From positions 1 through 5,345 of the forward strand of contig CAIMUD010000196.1 in NCBI GenBank assembly GCA_903844585.1: 5,345 bases of DNA. Direction: 5' to 3'. Made by a program: the position numbers and the translations under genes. Source of the stretch: an uncultured Actinomycetes bacterium. Lineage in GTDB: Bacteria; Actinomycetota; Actinomycetes; Nanopelagicales; Nanopelagicaceae. The notes beneath the pieces were generated by a model, which had not been told where the DNA came from, did not search any database, and saw only the letters and a program-made list of their open reading frames with translations. The number at the start of each line of letters is the position of its first letter. The first letter of the stretch is position 1. Shown in pieces: positions 4,766 to 5,345 of this stretch.

Positions 4766-5345
4766 TTACTCTTCAGTGAAAACGAAAAGAGCTTCCAAGT
4801 AGTGCTCGCCACTTTTGATCGTATTTTCATCATCAGTATCTGCTGTCTGCGGGGCGATAAGAATCGCCTCAGAATCCACACTATTTATCGCCCAGAAAGG
4901 CGCATCGGATTCGATGGAGATTCGTGCGACGTCTTCCCAAATAATTGCCGGAGTTCCGCGGACCTCTGAAAAGGTTTCATCCCAAGGCGCGGGAGTTGGT
5001 GCGTTGAATTCGAGTTCGGCAGATCCACCGCGCTCTAAATCTCGCGCAAACCAAGCATGGGCGCCAATGGCCACTGGAATATCACAATCTGCTGGGTCAT
5101 ATTCAAGTGACCAGCGAATTGCATCATCTAATACTTCAAAACTTTGTTCAAGAGTTGCGCCTTTATATTCCTTGGGTAAATGCAATAGCGATCGCCCCGG
5201 ACCAATTTCTTGCCATGACCCAGTGCTTAAAAAATTATCAAGTGGAAACCAGCCGAAGTTATTGGGAGTGCCCCGAAAAGGAATTGTAAATTGCATTTCT
5301 CGCCAGATCAGGGAAGAAATCCGCCCACCTTGATCTAGATCAATA
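4766..5345 (-). CDS. Aldose 1-epimerase (mutarotase) fold protein, 5' end outside the window
   Basis: The reading frame stays open from its stop at 4766 to the window edge. A Met codon lies at 5296, but the 16 codons before it encode D-L-D-Q-G-G-R-I-S-S-L-I-W, the usual first strands of mutarotases, so the real start lies beyond 5345. Numbering from that Met, G-W-F-P-L (15-19) matches the family's early W-G-x-F/Y-P-M block, I-G-A-H-A-W-F (77-83) matches the G-x-H-P-W/Y-F block with its active-site His (H80), P-W-D-E-T-F (104-109) matches P-x-D-x-x-F, and I-A-P-Q-T (147-151) matches the final V-E-P-Q-T block. The catalytic Glu of that last block is Ala148 here. The roughly 50 residues that normally lie between the early block and the strand before H80, including a G-R and an H-G loop, are largely absent. 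It may bind a sugar without catalysing epimerisation. Confidence 0.75.
   Translation of the reverse strand, partial: IDLDQGGRISSLIWREMQFTIPFRGTPNNFGWFPLDNFLSTGSWQEIGPGRSLLHLPKEYKGATLEQSFEVLDDAIRWSLEYDPADCDIPVAIGAHAWFARDLERGGSAELEFNAPTPAPWDETFSEVRGTPAIIWEDVARISIESDAPFWAINSVDSEAILIAPQTADTDDENTIKSGEHYLEALFVFTEE

Noticed and set aside
4815..5333. A 172-codon open frame on the plus strand opposite the mutarotase-fold gene.
   Set aside because: It is Ser-rich and without motifs, while the minus-strand frame matches mutarotase blocks throughout.
1..5345. Mobile element, CRISPR array, tRNA or origin.
   Set aside because: No transposase or integrase-like frame, no regularly spaced repeats, no cloverleaf-like sequence and no cluster of DnaA-type boxes were seen.

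Overview
The window looks like chromosomal DNA from a member of the Actinomycetota with an unusually AT-rich (mid-40s % GC by eye), tightly packed genome. GlnR is almost certainly actinobacterial, and the order thiX / glnR / mshD matches the conserved Mycobacterium tuberculosis block Rv0816c (thiX) - Rv0818 (glnR) - Rv0819 (mshD). The low GC, tiny or negative gene spacing and a lysine-rich two-cysteine tail on a secreted protein fit streamlined freshwater Actinobacteria (Nanopelagicales / acI type). That placement is an inference; no marker gene here proves it.

Layout. On the minus strand at the left are a DUF4395 four-helix membrane protein (18-458) and a membrane-anchored thioredoxin (523-936). 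Diverging from them on the plus strand is glnR (954-1667). It is followed after 12 bases by a half-length mycothiol synthase-like acetyltransferase (1680-2150), then by a signal-peptide-bearing secreted protein (2193-3404) with its own ribosome binding site. From the right, on the minus strand, come a mutarotase-fold protein that runs off the window edge (4766-5345) and a class III PLP aminotransferase (3394-4752), whose end overlaps the secreted gene tail to tail by 11 bp. No gap exceeds 65 bases. I see no RNA gene, mobile element, CRISPR array or attachment site.

How the parts work together. The left block combines thiol/redox proteins (thioredoxin, CxxC membrane protein, remnant mycothiol synthase) with the nitrogen regulator GlnR, as in other Actinobacteria. 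In most of those, a rhodanese-type thiosulfate sulfurtransferase follows, which would lie beyond the left edge. The right half is metabolic but its substrates cannot be read from sequence.

Most worth checking: (1) a near-symmetric -10 element centred at about 945 that could start leaderless glnR and thiX transcripts exactly 18 bp apart; (2) the same leaderless geometry at two other genes; (3) an MshD that has lost its first domain and appears clipped by a stop near its C-terminus; (4) a mutarotase-fold protein lacking the usual catalytic Glu and the first catalytic-loop region. I found no convincing new multi-gene defence or mobile system.
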